Positions 61,002-64,000 of a DNA stretch of 64,000 nucleotides are shown here, in pieces. Each line of letters begins with the position of its first letter. Position 1 is the stretch's first letter. Position numbers and translations under genes: made by a program. The stretch is from assembly GCA_934140155.1 (NCBI GenBank), contig CAKPBC010000001.1, positions 62,001 through 126,000 of the forward strand. Reading direction: 5' to 3'. Below the pieces are notes generated by a model. It saw only the letters and a list, made by a program, of their open reading frames with translations. It did no database searches and was not told the origin of the DNA. This DNA comes from an uncultured Bacilli bacterium. GTDB lineage: Bacteria > Bacillota_I > Bacilli_A > RFN20 > CAG-826.

Positions 61002-62549
61002 TTATTGATTGCTTTTGTTTTCTAGTGCCAAATAATTTGTTTTTCCTAAGGTGTTTTTAGGAATACTTTCGATAATTTTAATTTCTTTCGGTAAGGCATA
61101 TCTAATTAATCTTGGTTCTAAGTAATTATTTATCTTTTTAATCATTTTATCTTTTTTTATTGATTTAGTTAATGATACAAAAAGTATGGTATGTGCTTTA
61201 GGAACATTAGAAAACACTATCGCAGCATCTTTAATTTCCGGCAATTCGCGCACTATTTCTTCGACTTCATTAGGGAACACATTAACTCCGCTAATCTTGA
61301 ATAGACGTTTTTTTCTTTCTTTATAAAATAAAAATCCTTGATCATCAATATAACCTAAATCACCTGTTTTTATAGAATTTTTGATGTTTTTATATGTTAC
61401 ATTTTGATTATCATCATAATATCCATTCATAATTGAATTGGTTTTTAAAACAATTTCACCAACAACATTTGGTAAGCATATATTCTCATTTTCATCAACA
61501 ATGAACATTTCATTATCTTGCATTGGCTTACCTAATGAACCAATTTTGTTTTCTAATTTATTGTTTACAACACATACCAAAGCTTCGGTTAAACCATACC
61601 CTTGTAATAATTTTGCTAAGGAATTTCTTTTATTTAATAATTCATTGAATTTTAAAGTAAATTCTTTTGTTATTTTATCTCCGCCAACAAAGCATAATTC
61701 TAATTGTGCAAGATTTGCTTTTTTAAATCCATGATAATCATATAATTTTTCATACATTCTTGGTACGCCTATCATAAAATTAATATGTTTTTTATTAATT
61801 TGTTTTGTCACTTTTGTAACATTAAATCTTATCATAAGTGTCACAATCATATGATTATATAGAGGCGCTACAACACCCATTGCTAAACCAAAGCAATGGA
61901 AAATAGGTAACACCGCTAGCATAGCTTTATTTGATAATTCGCTATAAGTAATAAACGGCAATTTTTTTGACATATTTATTAATGCATCTATTGATAATTT
62001 TACTATTTTTGGTGTTCCTGTTGTGCCACTTGAACTTAATAATATCGCATCTTCGCCTGATTTTCTTTTATGAATATTAATTCTTTTTGTCTTTTCATTT
62101 GTATATAAATCCAAACAAGCACAGTGCGATTTTCTTATTTTAATATCATAAATGTATTTATACAAATTATTGGTAAATTTCAAGGGATTTGCCACTAAAA
62201 TCGTTATATTTTTAAATTCTTCTTGTCTGTATTTTGTCCCAGAAGTAATGAGTACTTTACTATTAACTTTTTTCATCAAATTGAATAAAGGTATTCTTTT
62301 TGTAAACGGATGAACAATATTTATTGTTGCGCCAATTGTATCTAAAGCATAAAGTACAAATACCATTTGAGGAATATTAGGTAACGCAATGGTTACGACA
62401 TCATTATTCGTAATACCTAATTTTAGTAAATATTGCATCATTTTTTTAATATTTAAAAATGTTTCTTTATAAGTAAAAGAATTATTTTCAAAATATATAC
62501 AAGTATCGTTATCACTTTTATTTAAGAAAGTTTCAATTAAATTTGCCAT
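61002..62549 (-). CDS. Class I adenylate-forming ligase (acyl-CoA synthetase / AMP-ligase)
   Basis: 515 residues. It activates a carboxylic acid with ATP as acyl-AMP and probably passes it to CoA or a carrier. Core motifs: A3 loop SSSGTTGTPKIVKLS, A5 QGYGLTEAL, A7/A8 GDLGYIDDQGFLFYKERKKRLFKISG, and A10 IPKNTLGKTNY with the catalytic Lys. The substrate pocket cannot be assigned. It begins 3 bp after the DUF1624 acyltransferase gene, so the two are one transcript; no carrier protein is seen in the window. A fatty-acid CoA ligase is the alternative to a dedicated surface-acylation enzyme. Confidence 0.88.
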   Translation of the reverse strand: MANLIETFLNKSDNDTCIYFENNSFTYKETFLNIKKMMQYLLKLGITNNDVVTIALPNIPQMVFVLYALDTIGATINIVHPFTKRIPLFNLMKKVNSKVLITSGTKYRQEEFKNITILVANPLKFTNNLYKYIYDIKIRKSHCACLDLYTNEKTKRINIHKRKSGEDAILLSSSGTTGTPKIVKLSIDALINMSKKLPFITYSELSNKAMLAVLPIFHCFGLAMGVVAPLYNHMIVTLMIRFNVTKVTKQINKKHINFMIGVPRMYEKLYDYHGFKKANLAQLELCFVGGDKITKEFTLKFNELLNKRNSLAKLLQGYGLTEALVCVVNNKLENKIGSLGKPMQDNEMFIVDENENICLPNVVGEIVLKTNSIMNGYYDDNQNVTYKNIKNSIKTGDLGYIDDQGFLFYKERKKRLFKISGVNVFPNEVEEIVRELPEIKDAAIVFSNVPKAHTILFVSLTKSIKKDKMIKKINNYLEPRLIRYALPKEIKIIESIPKNTLGKTNYLALENKSNQ

Positions 62550-62552
62550 AAT

Positions 62553-63380
62553 CTATCCTACTTTATAACCACAAATTAATAATATAACAACAAGTATTAT
62601 TATGACCATAGCTTGATGAATTAAATATATCATTAAACTATGTCTTCCCATAAATGTAATAGTGTTATTTTTATATTCTTTTTTAACTAATGATTTTTTA
62701 TTAACGTATAATGTTTTCCCAATAAATACACCCGCAAAAATTTGTCCACCATAAAGTAAAAATGGCATGCAATCTGAACCATAATTTTTAGTTCCTAAGA
62801 AAAGTCCAGATACCACTTCCCATATAGTTGAACTTTCATAATAAGCGTAAGGAGCATCTTTATAAAAGTATATTCCTGTAATTATCATAACTAACGCGAT
62901 TACCCAATAAGCCCATTTGTTTTGTATTATTTTTTCTAATAATCCAATAATTAAAAGTGTTAAAGCAGCGCAATGCAAAATACCAAATGTTATAGTTATT
63001 TCTAAATCATTTGTTACTAGTCCAGCAATAAATGTGACTATACTAATAACTATTGCTCCTATAAATAGTTTAAAACTTCTTTTTAAATTATTTTTAGAAA
63101 AAACACAGCAAATTCCAATTAAACATAAAAATAAAAATACTGCGACAGTACGCACATGAACTCTTATATCGGAATGCCAATACCAACGGCAAAATTCAAC
63201 AATGGAGTTCATTGCTTTATTTGTTCCCGGATAATCCAAAAATATATCGCCCATCATATAAGCAATATCGTACATAAAATGATCAAAAATGACTAAGAAC
63301 ATACAAATGCCACGAATTAAATCTATTTCAAATATTCTATTTCGTTTTTGTTTGTTATTTATAGTCTCGACTTTGTCCAT
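62553..63380 (-). CDS. DUF1624 / heparan-alpha-glucosaminide N-acetyltransferase-like membrane acyltransferase
   Basis: 275 residues with about seven or eight membrane helices. IFEIDLIRGICMFLVIFDHF at the N terminus holds the conserved RG and the His thought to carry the acyl group, and ITFGILHCAALTLLIIGL is the second family signature; FMGRHSLMIYLIHQAMV closes it. Members move acetyl or other acyl groups from cytosolic acyl-CoA to a glycan outside. Gene order CvpA-like protein, this gene, AMP-ligase suggests a surface acylation unit, an inference. Confidence 0.85.
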   Translation of the reverse strand: MDKVETINNKQKRNRIFEIDLIRGICMFLVIFDHFMYDIAYMMGDIFLDYPGTNKAMNSIVEFCRWYWHSDIRVHVRTVAVFLFLCLIGICCVFSKNNLKRSFKLFIGAIVISIVTFIAGLVTNDLEITITFGILHCAALTLLIIGLLEKIIQNKWAYWVIALVMIITGIYFYKDAPYAYYESSTIWEVVSGLFLGTKNYGSDCMPFLLYGGQIFAGVFIGKTLYVNKKSLVKKEYKNNTITFMGRHSLMIYLIHQAMVIIILVVILLICGYKVG

Positions 63381-63392
63381 ATTTCTTTTCTA

Positions 63393-64000
63393 TTATTCGC
63401 TTAAGCTTTCTTCAATAGAATTACTTGGCGTACTTATTGAAGTAGAATTATTTGGAGTTTCATTACTGCTATCATCAGGTTCAACTGGTTCAACAAGAGT
63501 TGTTGGGTCCGTTGTCACATTTATTGATGAGATTAATTCAAAAAACTCTTTTAATTCATTGCCTAAATCAAATGTGCCATCCATTCCTTCTACTTCATAA
63601 TTATATTGTTTGTTTGTTAAGCTTTCTTCTAATGTTTTTACATATGGTGATAAAACAGAATTTGTAGGATCTAAAGCCACAAAAATCATTTTCATTTCTT
63701 CTTTACACCAAGAAAATGCACCAACGCCTGGTGAATTTATATTTCTAAATGTTGAACTCAAGTTAGTAAATGACATCATAAAAGCAAATGTAACCACTAC
63801 TGATTGAGCTAAACCCATTAAGGCACCTAATAATGATAATTTTACTTTGCGTACTTTTTCTGGAATTATTAAACGAATAATTAAGAAATATAGAATTCCT
63901 GAAATAATCCAAGATACAAATTGAATGAGAATTACTAAGAATAACCACGCAATAGATTTACTAATTGAATTAACAAAAGCATCCATATAAGCTTCGTTTA
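63393..64000 (-). CDS. CvpA-like membrane protein, N terminus beyond the window
   Basis: The frame is open through the window end (codons N-E-A-Y precede the Met at 63986), so the protein starts outside; about 202 residues are seen. Two or three membrane helices (LFLVILIQFVSWIISGILYF; SLLGALMGLAQSVVVTFAFM) have the Gly-rich LGALMGLAQ pattern of CvpA-family colicin-V-production proteins. A predicted outside region follows, ending in a Ser/Thr/Pro/Glu tail (DDSSNETPNNSTSIS). Function in this lineage unknown; it precedes the acyltransferase gene by 12 bp in one operon. Confidence 0.6.
   Translation of the reverse strand, partial: NEAYMDAFVNSISKSIAWLFLVILIQFVSWIISGILYFLIIRLIIPEKVRKVKLSLLGALMGLAQSVVVTFAFMMSFTNLSSTFRNINSPGVGAFSWCKEEMKMIFVALDPTNSVLSPYVKTLEESLTNKQYNYEVEGMDGTFDLGNELKEFFELISSINVTTDPTTLVEPVEPDDSSNETPNNSTSISTPSNSIEESLSE

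Noticed and set aside
1..64000. TGA read as Trp (genetic code 4)
   Set aside because: Genes are complete with TGA as a stop, and all Trp codons checked are TGG; the absence of TGA stops is reported separately.
1..64000. CRISPR arrays, insertion sequences, prophage or integrase genes
   Set aside because: No spaced repeats, transposase, recombinase or phage gene is recognisable in any frame.

Overview
The window looks like the chromosome of an AT-rich, low-GC Gram-positive anaerobe, probably a gut member of the Erysipelotrichia / RF39-type Bacilli close to the Mollicutes. The reasons are the gene order of the ribosomal operon with rpmD (L30) missing, the zinc-type S14, a formate-lyase plus NuoE/NuoF-type hydrogenase metabolism, strong AGGAGG ribosome sites, and about 68 stop codons of which roughly 19 are TAG, the rest TAA and none TGA. 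Trp codons I checked are all TGG. The lineage is an inference; no rRNA is present. I see no insertion sequence, phage gene, CRISPR array or origin.

Layout. 1-1013: end of a hydrogenase/diaphorase operon (NuoE-like gene and 5' part of a NuoF-like gene). 1241-1693: TspO. 1773-16268: the complete S10-spc-alpha ribosomal superoperon on the minus strand, from rpsJ to rplQ, with secY, adk, map, infA and rpoA, driven by a consensus promoter and a structured leader at 16284-16427. 16577-19378: queuosine genes tgt-queA-queH. 19491-24298: phosphonate-type ABC transporter phnD-phnC-phnE-phnE followed in the same operon by a polynucleotide-kinase-like P-loop protein and an RNase Z-like metallo-hydrolase. 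24684-28182: a small conserved protein, uridine kinase, a DUF3737 beta-helix protein, a CPA2 antiporter and tRNA-Ala(CGC).

28311-39617: carbohydrate region. A membrane-anchored, domain-permuted GH3 enzyme sits with a 690-residue membrane protein of unknown function; next come GH43, xylulokinase and xylose isomerase, divergent from an AraC-type regulator through two overlapping promoters; a second AraC-type regulator follows. 39859-44865: a cupin, pflB-pflA and an ArsB/SLC13-type permease.

44989-50117: a four-gene surface-protein cluster made of an unusually large SipW-type (Ser-His) signal peptidase and three proteins with SipW-type N termini, resembling the TasA/SipW biofilm-matrix system but with unfamiliar members. 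50662-51201: YfcE-like phosphodiesterase. 51442-58740: a second surface glycan operon: small membrane protein, giant GH3 enzyme with extracytoplasmic C-terminal modules, and a lipoprotein carrying four copies of the same module plus Ig-like domains. 58827-60860: AgrC/LytTR-type two-component system. 61002-64000: adenylate-forming ligase, a DUF1624 membrane acyltransferase and a CvpA-like membrane protein cut by the window end.

Together the genes describe a fermentative organism that breaks glycosides at its surface and in its cytoplasm, feeds xylose into the pentose phosphate pathway, disposes of carbon through formate lyase and electrons through hydrogenase, and devotes much coding capacity to surface proteins.
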